DNA of 64,000 nt from Actinomyces trachealis (GTDB taxonomy: Bacteria > Actinomycetota > Actinomycetes > Actinomycetales > Actinomycetaceae): contig NZ_CP065027.1 of NCBI RefSeq assembly GCF_015711475.1, positions 1,426,001 through 1,490,000 of the forward strand. The letters are read 5' to 3'. The notes beneath the pieces were generated by a model, which saw nothing but the letters and a program-made list of their open reading frames with translations, did no database searches and had not been told where the DNA came from. Position 1 is the first letter of the stretch, and every line of letters starts with the position of its first letter. A program made the position numbers and the translations under genes. Below, in pieces: positions 17,817 to 27,386 of the stretch.

Positions 17817-19652
17817 TTAGCGTCCCATGCCTAGCCCCCCGTCCACCGGCAGCACGGCGCCGGTGATGTAGGAGGCCTGTGGCGAGGCCAGAAAGGCGAC
17901 CGGAGCAGCAACCTCCTGCGTCGTCGCCATGCGGCCGATGGGTGTGGCGGCCACGAGCGCCTCACACACCACTGAGGGCAGCGAGTTCGTCATGTCAGTT
18001 GCCACGAAGCCAGGCGCCACCGCATTCACAGTGATTCCGCGTGGCGCCAGCTCACGGGCCAGGGAACGCACCATGCCCTCAACACCAGCTTTTGCGGCGC
18101 CGTAAGCGACCTGCCCAACTCCACCGCGGGAGGCGACCACGGAGGAGATCAGGATGATGCGACCGGAGCGGGCACGCATCATCTGCGGCAACACGGCGCG
18201 GACGGTGCGGAAGACGCCCGTCAGGTCGGTCTCAAGCATGGACTCCCAGATGGCGTCCGAGGTGCGTGCGGCCAAGGAGTCGCGGGCGATGCCTGCGCAC
18301 GCCACCAGCACCTCGATGGGGCCGTTCTCTACCTCTGCCTTGGCGACGGCGTCGTTGATTGAGGCTTCGTCGGTGACATCGGCGGCCAGGCCTAGCGCAC
18401 CCTCTGGTGCCTCTCCGCTGCGCGAGAGCCCGACAACGCGCTCACCAGCATCCAGCATCGCCTGGGCGACTGCCCGACCAATTCCTCGTGAGGCACCCGT
18501 GACCAGCACGGACCGAGGTCGGTCCGTGGGTTTGGTGAACTGGGGCCTGGCCTGCGCCGCTGATGTGCTCGGCGTCACCACAGGTGCCGCGGTGACTGTT
18601 GCCTCGGGCTCCGTTGAAGCGTCGGTGTCTGAGACGGATTCTGATTCTGCATCCGCCTCAGGTGCCTGCATTGGAGTGTCTACCGTCTCCGGTGCAGTCT
18701 TGACCGGCTGCGAATCTGACTCCTCCAGATGAGTCTTTTCCAGCGCCTCGGGCTCGGCTTCCGGATCCTCCGAGATGACGCCAGTAGGCAGATCCGCCCC
18801 CGGCGCATCTCCGTCGTCGGTGCGAACCAGGTGCTCGGCTTCTGGGGTGCGGTCCTCGTCGTTCTCGACTAGCGCCTCAGTGACAGTGTCCCCAGGATCA
18901 TTTTGGGGATCCGCTTCGGCCTCAGGCTGCCTGGTCTCCTCAACGCCCCTCACAGACACTATTTCAGTACCTTCAGCGGATTCGGCAGCCACAGCGACCC
19001 GTTCGGGCTCAGCCTCCGGCTCATCCGCCGTCACTGCACCCGTCTGGAACGCCCATTCCTCCGGGTATCCGGAGACCTCCGGGCTAGCGGCAGGCGATAA
19101 CGCCACATGCCAACCACCAGTAGCCCAGGACGAAGCCTCACCCATCTGCTGCTCAGCCTCAGCCTGGTACGCCAGCACCTCAGGCGGCACCACGACAAGC
19201 ACCGGGATCGTGTCGCCGCGTTCAGACTGGGCCTCCACCACGGACTCGTCCATGTCTTCCTCACCAAAGATCCCAGTGGGGGCACGCCTACCAGCAGCAA
19301 CCTCACTCGCCTCTACCTCAGCGGCGCTTGGCGGCGGTGCTGGCGGAAGGTTAGGCGTTGCGTCCGCTACCGCCTCAGGGTCACTAGGTGAGGCCGAGCT
19401 CAGGTCCTCACCCGCCATCTCGTTAGCAGGCTCTTCCTCAGCGACGACCTCATCCAGTCCCTCGACTGCGACCACCTGGTCTAGAGTGCTGTCATCAGGC
19501 GCGTCCGTGTCCTGCGGCCGCTCCGGCTCTAGCGGCGCCCACACCAGGGCAGGCATCTCAACAGTCGGCTCGTCGGACAGCTCAGGGCTGCGCCCCGAGT
19601 CAGGCACCGAGGCGCGGGCAGGGACAGCGTCAGGCAGGGACCAAGAAGGCAT
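17817..19652 (-). CDS. fabG: 3-oxoacyl-ACP reductase (FabG) with ~370-residue acidic N-terminal extension
   Basis: 611 residues against about 245 for a usual FabG. The last ~235 residues are a complete SDR: VTGASRGIGRAV cofactor loop, NAG-equivalent ACAGIA, catalytic Ser in ISSV and YGAAKAG (YxxxK), and a PVDGGLGMG end. Residues 1-375 are rich in Glu, Asp, Ala, Pro, Ser and Thr, low-complexity, with no signal peptide or membrane helix. The frame is unbroken. The start lacks a Shine-Dalgarno, but TAGTCT lies six bases upstream, fitting a leaderless mRNA. A shorter internal start cannot be excluded. Confidence 0.85.
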   Translation of the reverse strand: MPSWSLPDAVPARASVPDSGRSPELSDEPTVEMPALVWAPLEPERPQDTDAPDDSTLDQVVAVEGLDEVVAEEEPANEMAGEDLSSASPSDPEAVADATPNLPPAPPPSAAEVEASEVAAGRRAPTGIFGEEDMDESVVEAQSERGDTIPVLVVVPPEVLAYQAEAEQQMGEASSWATGGWHVALSPAASPEVSGYPEEWAFQTGAVTADEPEAEPERVAVAAESAEGTEIVSVRGVEETRQPEAEADPQNDPGDTVTEALVENDEDRTPEAEHLVRTDDGDAPGADLPTGVISEDPEAEPEALEKTHLEESDSQPVKTAPETVDTPMQAPEADAESESVSDTDASTEPEATVTAAPVVTPSTSAAQARPQFTKPTDRPRSVLVTGASRGIGRAVAQAMLDAGERVVGLSRSGEAPEGALGLAADVTDEASINDAVAKAEVENGPIEVLVACAGIARDSLAARTSDAIWESMLETDLTGVFRTVRAVLPQMMRARSGRIILISSVVASRGGVGQVAYGAAKAGVEGMVRSLARELAPRGITVNAVAPGFVATDMTNSLPSVVCEALVAATPIGRMATTQEVAAPVAFLASPQASYITGAVLPVDGGLGMGR

Positions 19653-19729
19653 GGACGAAGACTACGTGTCTTGAGCCACTGAGAGGTTCAATCCAGAGCA
19701 GAGACCTACCCGCCTCAATATGCCAGCAT

Positions 19730-21049
19730 TTGTGGGTGCCCTCATCAGCCCGTCAGACCTCAGACGCTTCCTCACAGCAAGCTGAAGCACCCACACCGTG
19801 CCTGTATCCACCTTTGTGGATAGGCCCCATCAAAGTCAGCACGCCTGTGGAACTGGCCCCCATGGCGGGAGTTACTAACGCCTCATTCCGGCGCCTCTGC
19901 CGCGAGTACGGCGAGGCGGCGCTGCCAGCAAGCCTGCGTCCACGCCATCCGGGCCCGCTCAACTCTCCAGCGGAACTACGCGCCCCAGCAGGAATCTACG
20001 TCACTGAGATGGTCACCACCCGCGCCCTGGTGGAAGGCAATGAGAAGACTCTCGCGATGGTACGCACTGACCCATCAGAGCGAGTACGTTCCATTCAGCT
20101 TTACGGGGTAGATCCGAGCATCGCCGCCAAGGCGGTTCGTATTCTGATCGAGCAGGACCTGGCGGACCACATTGACCTCAATTTTGGCTGCCCGGCCCCC
20201 AAGGTGACCCGCAAAGGGGGAGGTGCCGCGCTGCCTTGGAAGCGGGATCTTATGGCAGCGATTCTGCGGGAGACTGTGCGGGCCGCGGAAACTGCTTGCG
20301 CTATCGTCAAACGTCCCCTCCCCGTGCCCGTCACGGTCAAAACCCGTATGGGAGTCGATGAGGACCACGAGACCTATCTGGACGTCGCCCGCGCGGCGGA
20401 GAATGCTGGGGTTGCCGCTATCGCTCTGCATGGGCGCACGGCGCGCCAGCACTATGCGGGAGCTGCTGACTGGGAAGCTATCGCCCGGCTCAAGGAATCA
20501 ACGCGACTGCCGGTGCTAGGTAACGGTGATATATGGACCGGTGACGATGCTGCCCGCATGATGGCGCAGACCGGTGCCGACGGCGTCGTGATTGGTCGCG
20601 GCTGTCAAGGACGTCCCTGGCTGTTCGCAGACATCATTTCCGCCTTCCACGGATCAGCGCAGCGCACCCACCCAGACCTAGACCAGGTGATCGCCGTGAT
20701 TGAGGAGCACGGGCGCCTTCTGGCCGCCGAGATGGGTGAGAAGCGGGGAGTGCGGGACTTGCGCAAACATGTGGGCTGGTATCTCAAGGGCTACCCCGTT
20801 GGCGGCCGTTCCCGCGACGAGCTGATGCACGTGGACAGCTTGGAGGAACTCCACGGGGCCCTGGCCACGATGCGCGCGAGGTTACCCGACCAGGTGCCCT
20901 ACCCCGGTGAACGGGTGGAGGGACCACGCGGGCGAGCTGGCAGCCCCAAACGGCCGCACCTGCCAGACGGCTGGCTGGACTCCCCCGTGCTCAGCGCGGA
21001 GCAGCGGGCGCTGCTGCTTGACGCCGAATCCGACGTCTCCGGGGGCTAA
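19730..21049 (+). CDS. dusB: tRNA dihydrouridine synthase
   Basis: 439 residues. The FMN-binding barrel shows LAPMAGVTNASFRRL, the catalytic cysteine in NFGCPAPKVTRKGGG, ALHGRTARQHY and GNGDI. These features match the DusB family, which reduces uridine in the tRNA D-loop. A Pro/Ala-rich insertion follows the first motif (about residues 60-90), and the C-terminal tail (about 395-439) is extended. The initiation codon is uncertain: TTG at 19730 or the GTG just after it. Divergent from fabG. Confidence 0.92.
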   Translation: MWVPSSARQTSDASSQQAEAPTPCLYPPLWIGPIKVSTPVELAPMAGVTNASFRRLCREYGEAALPASLRPRHPGPLNSPAELRAPAGIYVTEMVTTRALVEGNEKTLAMVRTDPSERVRSIQLYGVDPSIAAKAVRILIEQDLADHIDLNFGCPAPKVTRKGGGAALPWKRDLMAAILRETVRAAETACAIVKRPLPVPVTVKTRMGVDEDHETYLDVARAAENAGVAAIALHGRTARQHYAGAADWEAIARLKESTRLPVLGNGDIWTGDDAARMMAQTGADGVVIGRGCQGRPWLFADIISAFHGSAQRTHPDLDQVIAVIEEHGRLLAAEMGEKRGVRDLRKHVGWYLKGYPVGGRSRDELMHVDSLEELHGALATMRARLPDQVPYPGERVEGPRGRAGSPKRPHLPDGWLDSPVLSAEQRALLLDAESDVSGG

Positions 21050-21100
21050 GGCCGCCGCAGGCTGTTGGCGGCAGCGGCAGGCCTCCCACCTGGTGGCGAT

Positions 21101-22600
21101 TCAAGCCCGCTCCAGGCCAGCTTCCGGCTCCTGCCACTCCTGCCCGGGCGCCAGCACACGGCCTTTACCGTGGTTGCTACCAGGCCCAATAGAGCTTGCG
21201 CTGGCAAGCGCGTCCTCTTCGCGATCGGGCTCGTCATCCCACTCATCCTGATCGTCGTAGTCACCGCCAAGGTACTCGGACTCGTCCTCTTCCACTGGCG
21301 CAGTGCGGCAAAGCAAGGCAGCGATCGCCGTCGTCGCCGGAATAGCCAACACCAGGCCTATCGATGAGACCAGGGTGCGAACGATCTCCTCCGCGATTTC
21401 TCCAGACATCATGGTGTCCACAACAGCTCGGTCTATAACTGCGGCAGCCAGAATTAGCGGCAAGGCAGTGCCCGCGTACGCAAAAGCCAGGGTGTAGACG
21501 GTGGAAGCGATGTGGTCTCGGCCAATACTCATGCCGCCAGCAAACAACCGCCCCCATCCCAGCTTTGGGTTGGCGGCATGCAACTCCCACACTGACGAGG
21601 CCTGAGTAATGGTGACGTCATTCAGAACACCCAAGCCAGCCACCACCATGCCGCAGGTCAGCAGCGCGCGCAGGTCCAGGCCCTCCACCAGACTGCTCAA
21701 AGCAAGCGCAGACTCATCGTTGGCGCCAGTAAGGCTTGCTGCCTTCACCCCCCAAAGAGCAAGCAGCACAGTGACAATCACGCCCGCGAGGGTGCCTAGC
21801 AACGCCGTCGTGGTGCGCACGGAGACACCGTGAGCAACGTAGACAGCCAGCAACATCATGGCGCTGGAGCCCACCAGCGTGACCGCCAGTGGTGAGCGGG
21901 CTGCCAGCAGTGCGGGAATCATGAAGCCGACGAGCACACCTGTGGCGAGCAGGAGGCCCAGGACTGAGGTGGCGCCCTTTCGGCCCGCGACCGCAACCAC
22001 CAGCAGGAGGTAGACGACTGCGAGAGCCAGCACCGGGGTCTGGCGGGAGTAGTCAACAAATACGTACGGTGTGCCCGAAGCCAGTGCGGCTGGTGAGTAC
22101 GCAATGCGAATTGGGGCGCCGACCTTTGCCGCCCCCAAGGATTCGGTGGGGATATGGACTGGCATGTCTAGGCCTTTGCCTTCACCAGAGTCAATGCGTG
22201 CGCAGACGGCGTCTGCCAGCAGCGCATCGTTTACGCGCACACCTAGCTCCACCACGGACTTCTTGCAGTCGTCAACCTGCAATGAGGTGATGGTGGCGGT
22301 GGCTGGGGAGGAGTCCTTGGCCAGGAACGGCTGCGAGCCGATCAGCGAGCGGCTACCTGTCCACAGCACCGCCAGACCAATCAGGGTGGCCAGGACCAGC
22401 GGCACCACGATGGCCGCTAGGATGATCCGTACCCGCCGTCGTTCGGCGTGCCTCAGATTCAGGGGCCCTGAATGCGAGTGTGAGTGCCCAGTGTGCTCCA
22501 AGTGCTCTCCCCCAGCCTGGGAAGCGCGTTCGGCGGCGCGCCTGCCGAGTCGAGTTGGGGGTGGATCGTCGTACTGCTGTGGGGCCTCGTAAGTACTCAC
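21101..22600 (-). CDS. YibE/F-like multi-pass membrane protein
   Basis: 499 residues. A Gly/Ser/His-rich cytosolic head (HTGHSHSHSG) leads into a membrane segment (about 58-80), an extracytoplasmic domain (about 85-185), then six or more hydrophobic helices (about 190-435) and an acidic, disordered tail (EEDESEYLGGDYDDQDEWDD). The core sequences LNDVTITQASSVWEL and SIGRDHIASTVYTLAFAYAG are typical of YibE/F proteins of Gram-positive bacteria, whose function is not established. Starts 14 bases past the glyS hairpin. Confidence 0.82.
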   Translation of the reverse strand: MSTYEAPQQYDDPPPTRLGRRAAERASQAGGEHLEHTGHSHSHSGPLNLRHAERRRVRIILAAIVVPLVLATLIGLAVLWTGSRSLIGSQPFLAKDSSPATATITSLQVDDCKKSVVELGVRVNDALLADAVCARIDSGEGKGLDMPVHIPTESLGAAKVGAPIRIAYSPAALASGTPYVFVDYSRQTPVLALAVVYLLLVVAVAGRKGATSVLGLLLATGVLVGFMIPALLAARSPLAVTLVGSSAMMLLAVYVAHGVSVRTTTALLGTLAGVIVTVLLALWGVKAASLTGANDESALALSSLVEGLDLRALLTCGMVVAGLGVLNDVTITQASSVWELHAANPKLGWGRLFAGGMSIGRDHIASTVYTLAFAYAGTALPLILAAAVIDRAVVDTMMSGEIAEEIVRTLVSSIGLVLAIPATTAIAALLCRTAPVEEDESEYLGGDYDDQDEWDDEPDREEDALASASSIGPGSNHGKGRVLAPGQEWQEPEAGLERA

Positions 22601-22613
22601 GGCTTCATCATGC

Positions 22614-22651
22614 CCAGGTGCGCCACCGACTTTTGCCGGTGGCGCACCTGG
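22614..22651 (-). terminator. Hairpin downstream of glyS
   Basis: 15-bp perfect stem (22614-22628 with 22637-22651), eight-base loop, between glyS and the YibE/F gene, both on the minus strand. No U-run after the stem. A second, weaker inverted repeat (ACTGGCAAA 22686-22694 with TTTGCCAGT 22723-22731) lies nearer glyS. Confidence 0.65.
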
Positions 22652-22740
22652 TGTCGCGCATTTGCGCAGTCAGCGGACCGGTTTTACTGGCAAAGATGGC
22701 TGGTCTGGCGAGAGCGGGCGTGTTTGCCAGTGAGATCGGT

Positions 22741-24132
22741 TCAGCAGCCGATCAGGCGCTCCGCAAGGTAGCGCTCCACGCCCTCCAGCGGGATGCGCTC
22801 CTGAGCCATCGTGTCGCGCTCGCGCACGGTGACGGCCCCATCCTCCGGCGACTCGAAGTCATAGGTGATGCACAGGGGCGTGCCGATCTCGTCCTGCCGA
22901 CGGTAGCGGCGGCCCACCGCGCCGGCGTCGTCATACTCCACGTTCCAGCTGCGGCGCAGGCGGGCGGCGAGCTCGCGGGCAGGACCGGTGAGTTCCTCCT
23001 TGCGGCTCAGCGGCAAGACCGCAGCCTTGACGGGGGCCAAACGAGGGTCCAGGCGTAGCAGCACGCGGGTGTCTGTGCCGCCCTTGGTGTTGGGGGCCTC
23101 ATCCTCCGTATAGGCCTCCACCAGGAAGGCCATGAGGGAGCGGGTCAAACCGGCGGAAGGCTCGATCACGTAAGGCACCCAGCGCTCGTTCTTGGTCTGG
23201 TCGAAGTAGGACAGGTCCTTGCCGGAGTGCTCCGCGTGGGTGGACAGGTCAAAGTCTGTGCGGTTGGCAATGCCCTCCAGCTCGCCCCACTGAGAGCCCT
23301 GGAAGCCGAAGCGGTACTCTAGGTCCACGGTGCGTTTGGAGTAGTGGGAGAGCTTCTCGGCGGGGTGCTCGTACTCGCGCAGGTTGGCGGGGTCGATGCC
23401 CAGGCCCACGTACCAGGCCTTGCGGTAGTCGATCCAGTACTGGTGCCACTCCTCGTCGGTGCCAGGCTCGCAGAAGAACTCCAGTTCCATCTGCTCGAAC
23501 TCGCGGGTGCGGAAGATGAAGTTACCGGGAGTGATCTCGTTACGGAAGGACTTGCCGACCTGCCCGATGCCGAAAGGCGGCTTCTTACGGGCCGCGCTCA
23601 TGACGTTGGCGAAGTTCACGAAGATGCCCTGGGCGGTCTCGGGGCGCAGGTAGTGCAGGCCGGCCTCGTCATCCACGGGGCCCAGGTAGGTCTTGAGCAG
23701 GCCGGAGAACTCGCGTGGCTCGGTCCAGGAGCCGGGCTGGCCGGTGACTGGGTCCGGTACGTCCGCAAGCTGCACGGTGGCGGGATCTAGGCCCTTGCGC
23801 TCCGCGTACTCCTCAATCAGCTGGTCGGCGCGGTAACGCTTGTGGGTGTGCAGGGACTCCACCAGCGGGTCGGTGAAGGCGCCCACGTGCCCGGAGGCCA
23901 CCCACACCTCACGCGGCAGGATGACGGAGGAGTCCAGGCCCACGACATCGTCGCGCGAGCGGACCATGTGCTGCCACCACTGCTTCTTGATGTTCTCCTT
24001 AAGCTCCACCCCCAGGGGTCCGTAGTCCCAGGCGGAGCGGGTGCCGCCGTAGATCTCCCCGCAGGGAAACACGAAGCCGCGCCGCTTGGCGAGGTTGATG
24101 ACGCTGTCGAGCTTGGAGGGGGTTTTTGCCAC
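22741..24132 (-). CDS. glyS: Glycyl-tRNA synthetase (dimeric class II type)
   Basis: 463 residues, the alpha2-type single-chain enzyme. Visible are the N-terminal [13 protein letters not shown], motif 2 region [26 protein letters not shown] (read in two parts), and motif 3 [15 protein letters not shown]-terminal anticodon-binding domain follows ([10 protein letters not shown]). It charges tRNA-Gly. The ribosome site is upstream of ATG 24132 (AGGAGAACC). Confidence 0.95.
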   Translation of the reverse strand: MAKTPSKLDSVINLAKRRGFVFPCGEIYGGTRSAWDYGPLGVELKENIKKQWWQHMVRSRDDVVGLDSSVILPREVWVASGHVGAFTDPLVESLHTHKRYRADQLIEEYAERKGLDPATVQLADVPDPVTGQPGSWTEPREFSGLLKTYLGPVDDEAGLHYLRPETAQGIFVNFANVMSAARKKPPFGIGQVGKSFRNEITPGNFIFRTREFEQMELEFFCEPGTDEEWHQYWIDYRKAWYVGLGIDPANLREYEHPAEKLSHYSKRTVDLEYRFGFQGSQWGELEGIANRTDFDLSTHAEHSGKDLSYFDQTKNERWVPYVIEPSAGLTRSLMAFLVEAYTEDEAPNTKGGTDTRVLLRLDPRLAPVKAAVLPLSRKEELTGPARELAARLRRSWNVEYDDAGAVGRRYRRQDEIGTPLCITYDFESPEDGAVTVRERDTMAQERIPLEGVERYLAERLIGC

Positions 24133-24258
24133 CGTGGTTCTCCTGATGTCGTCGTTGTCCGCACCTGGATGGTGGGAACGAGGTGGGCACAGTGTACGGG
24201 GAGCCTCAGCTCAGGGCCGACGCCAGGTCGATGCGCGAGGCCCGGCGGGACGATCCAC

Positions 24259-25409
24259 TCATGCAGACTCTTCTGCGGGGATGGTGATGGTGTGAAGGCT
24301 GGGGTTGGTGCCGTCGTCGATCATGATGGTCATGAGGTTGGGATGCTGATGAGGTGGAAAGCCGGATGAGGACTCGTCCGGTAGCGGCGGTTTGGAGCGC
24401 GGTGGCGGCGCGCTCAATGACAGTGCGGCGGGCGGTGATGGCCATCGGTACAGGAGGGTGACGTCGACACCTCGCTCACGGGCGGCTCGTACTGCGGTGG
24501 TGACGGGTGTGCGGGCGAAGGCGGGGCGCGTAGTTCATCGCGTAGCTCGGCTTCCAGGAGTTGGGCACGGGGGCACAGGTTCTGGGTCAGCGGTGCGCCG
24601 TCGGCGATGGTGGTGAGAACGGGAGTAACACGGTTGCGTACAGCGTCTATATGGGTGCGCATGATGTTCCGGCTGATCTCCTGGGCATGCTGGCGGGCGT
24701 TGATGTCCGCGCTAACAGCCTGAGCCCAGGCGGAGACCAACGGACCCCGGTCGGCGTGGATGATCGAGTTGCGAAGCGCCTCCCCGGCAGCTTCGAGGAA
24801 GGCGTGGGCGACGTCGGACGGCAGTGGCGTGTCAGCGACCAGGCTCGTGGACAGGTCGACTTCGCTGCCGGAGCGGGAGACGGCTCGGGTGAGCGCCTCG
24901 GCGAGTTCACTGGGTCGTCCGGGTAACGGCCTGCGGGCTTCGTTGAGCGACACCAGGGTCTTTCGGGCGGCGGCCGCGACAGCCATGACGAGCAGGTAGT
25001 TGACCAGGACATTGGGCAGTGGAACGTCCGCCTGCACCCAGTCGTAGGAGGGTATGAGTGGATAGAGGCCCGCGGTCAGGAACGACCAGCGTGCACAGGT
25101 GTCCGCACGGCACGAGCCGTATCTTCTCGCGATCCGGCTCGCAATGCCTGCCGTTGCCGGTGGGATGAGAAGGACCGGGAGAACCGGCCAGTACCACTGC
25201 TGACCGTTCGCGGCAGTCATAACCCTCACGTCCGCCGCAAGGAAGGGGATAACTGAGCAGGCCGCGACGTCCACCAGGGTGGTCACGAGCCGCCGCAGGT
25301 CCTGCGTCTGCGGGCCGACGCCGTCAACCGGGCGCAGCAGGTACGACTCGGACCGAGAGACCAGGGAGCGTGCAGTGGGACTGCGCGACGTCATGGGTAA
25401 GGATCCCAA
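24259..25409 (-). pseudogene. Frameshifted sensor histidine kinase-like gene
   Basis: The intact part (25409 to about 24530) encodes several membrane helices (about residues 40-165) and a soluble domain with GEALRNSIIHAD, an N-box-like segment of a histidine-kinase ATPase. No clear phospho-accepting His box is seen. From about 24530 the natural continuation jumps frames at least three times. AFARTPVTTAVRAARERG is in a second frame, MAITARRTVIERAATALQ in a third, and LMTIMIDDGTNPSLHTITI back in another, ending with a stop at 24259. Each segment reads like protein and together they complete the domain. No response regulator gene is adjacent. Confidence 0.65.
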
Positions 25410-25719
25410 GCCGGGACGGCACGGATATCAGTGGTTCCGGAACCGGGGATGCTCATGAGATACCACCATCAGTGAGTGGACCAAGTGCGTAAGGCCACAA
25501 AATACAGCCCTCATCTAAACGGTGTATTCCCCGCTTAACGGGCCGTCAAGATACCAGTTCCGATAGATGAGGCTTTTCCTCCGAAGGCTGAGAGATCAGC
25601 GCCTCGGCGAATCAGTCGGGAAAGATCCCATCGTGGACTGCCTCTGGAAATAGGGTCACCCCGCCCCCCGTGACAGGCGACCCACCCTGCGGTGTCGATC
25701 CGAGCTACCTCAAGAAGCG
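25410..25719. other. Intergenic stretch without recognisable gene
   Basis: About 310 bases. The only hint of coding is a short frame at about 25670-25713 ending in GVDPSYLKKRW then a stop, which resembles the start of a YbjN-type protein and may belong to the broken gene that follows. No RNA gene or promoter recognised. Confidence 0.35.
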
Positions 25720-26160
25720 GTGGTAGTCGCAACCAGAATTGGCGAAGGGATTCGCGGGCCCCATTGCGCCCGCGTCATCTCGCCGATGATGCCCGACCAG
25801 GTCTATGATACGGCGTGGAGCCTGTCGGGCATGATTCTCGGGGGGATTATTGTCCAGGACGATATTGCGATGGTCACGACGGCGATGCCCCTGAAGGATG
25901 TCGACCCCCACGAGTTGACTGACTCGATCGAGCGAATCGTCCAAATTGCGTACAGTCTTGAGGCGGATATCCTGGCTCGGACGATTTCTGACGCGGCACC
26001 CGTGACAGCCACACCTGCGGCACCCGTCATTAAGCTTGACCAGTCGGCACTCCAGCACCGCACGCTCGGGCTCAACGAGCTGACCGGTGACCAAAAGACC
26101 AAGGTCATCCAAGCCAGTGAAAGTGGTCAGGTCAGGCGTAGTAACGGTAGCGTTAGGCAC
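25720..26160 (+). pseudogene. Degraded YbjN-like fragment
   Basis: A frame with protein-like composition covers about residues 20-100: SLSGMILGGIIVQDDIAMV, then TAMPLKDVDPHELTDSIERI and VQIAYSLEADILA. The alternation of a strand, an acidic pair, a LPL-xx-LD motif and a helix resembles the C-terminal half of YbjN/type III-chaperone-like domains. The frame has no clear start and runs on, out of frame, into znuA, so its own stop has been lost. I therefore call it a remnant. The identification is a hand impression. The minus-strand frame here looks like a shadow. Confidence 0.35.
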
Positions 26161-26284
26161 GTCGAGGTCTTTCGGATGGTCTGTGTGATAACTCCCATCA
26201 TCGGAAGACCTCGACCCCTACCCGCGCGCCAACACGCCGCCCCAGGTCACACCACCACTACACCCTCAATTGAGAAGAACCGAT

Positions 26285-26322
26285 TTGACGGCGTGACAGA
26301 AAAACATGAGAATCGTTCCCAT
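26285..26322 (+). promoter_or_regulatory. znuA promoter with overlapping Zur-box-like dyad
   Basis: A TTGACG (-35, 26285-26290) and GAGAAT (-10, 26308-26313) are spaced 17 bases apart and end seven bases before the ATG at 26321. An imperfect dyad at 26306-26322 (ATGAGAATCGTTCCCAT, 13 of 17 symmetric) overlaps the -10 and the start codon. Position, symmetry and the Zur gene in the same cluster support a Zur operator. Confidence 0.6.
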
Positions 26323-27331
26323 GAATTTGTCTCGTCTACACCGTTCCCTCGCCGTCACCGCCGTCCTCGCCCTGGTCGGCTCGCTCGCCGCTTGCGGCAC
26401 CTCCAACTCCGGCACTTCCACTGCCGACGGCGGCCTGAACGTCTCTGTCTCTTTCTACCCGATCCAGTACCTGGTCGAGTCCATTGGCGGCTCCCACGTG
26501 AAGGTTACCTCCGCCACGCCCGCAAACACCGAGCCCCACGACTACGAGCTCTCCCCCAACGACATCGCCGCCCTGGGCAAGGCTGACATCATCACCTACG
26601 TCAAGGGCTTCCAGCCCTCACTGGACGACGCCGTGCAGAAGGTCTCCGGACCCACTGTGCTAGACCTCTCGGGCGACGTCGAGTTGGTACACCACGAGGG
26701 CGTTGGCGGACACCACCATCACGAGCACGAGCATGAGCATGAGGCCGAAGCCAGCGCGGAAGCCACCGAAGCTGAGCATCACCACGAGCACGAGCACGAG
26801 CATGAGGAGGCTGGTCAGGCCACTGACCCACACTTCTGGCTGGACCCGCAGCGCATGGTATCCGCCGCCAAAGCCATTGAGGCTTCCTTGGCAAAGGCCG
26901 ACCCAACCAACGCCGCCGACTACAAGGCCAACCTCAAAACCCTCACGGACAAACTCACCGCCATCGACACGAGCTACTCCACCAGCCTGAGCACCTGCGA
27001 ACGCAAGACCATCGTGACCTCCCACAACGCCTTCGGTTACCTGGCTGACCGCTACGGGCTCTCGGTCACCTCCATCACCGGCGTCGACCCCGAGTCCGAG
27101 CCGAGCCTTGCTGACCTAGCCAACGTGAAGAAAGTCGTCCAGGAGACTGGCACCACCACGATCTTCACTGAGGAACTCCTCAGCCCCAAGAGCGCTGAAC
27201 TCGTCGCAAAAGAGACCGGCGCCACCACCGCCGTCCTTTCCCCCATGGAGTCCAAACCCGAGGCTGGCGACTACGCTGCCAGCATGGACGCAAACCTTTC
27301 CGCTCTCAAGACCGCTCTGTCCTGCAAGTGA
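26321..27331 (+). CDS. znuA: Zinc ABC transporter substrate-binding lipoprotein
   Basis: 336 residues from the ATG at 26321 (MNLSRLHRS). An ATG five codons earlier lies inside the operator dyad and is less likely. Signal peptide with lipobox LAAC. The mature protein is a cluster A-I metal-binding protein: SFYPIQYLVESIGG, a TEPHDYELSPND histidine, then a His/Glu-rich loop (two HHH(H)-EHEHEHE blocks, about residues 135-165), a TDPHFWLDPQRM histidine, SHNAFGYLADRYG and a late acidic ligand. The His-rich loop is typical of zinc rather than manganese carriers. First gene of znuACB-zur. Confidence 0.94.
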   Translation: MNLSRLHRSLAVTAVLALVGSLAACGTSNSGTSTADGGLNVSVSFYPIQYLVESIGGSHVKVTSATPANTEPHDYELSPNDIAALGKADIITYVKGFQPSLDDAVQKVSGPTVLDLSGDVELVHHEGVGGHHHHEHEHEHEAEASAEATEAEHHHEHEHEHEEAGQATDPHFWLDPQRMVSAAKAIEASLAKADPTNAADYKANLKTLTDKLTAIDTSYSTSLSTCERKTIVTSHNAFGYLADRYGLSVTSITGVDPESEPSLADLANVKKVVQETGTTTIFTEELLSPKSAELVAKETGATTAVLSPMESKPEAGDYAASMDANLSALKTALSCK

Positions 27332-27386
27332 CAACAGCACCAGGCACCCCCCAATGGGCGCCTGCCCCCAGTAAGCGGGCGTAGGC

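Noticed and set aside
26700..26820. CAC/GAG-rich tract in znuA as a possible simple-sequence expansion or frameshift zone
   Set aside because: It encodes the His/Glu metal loop normal for zinc-binding ZnuA proteins and the frame is intact.
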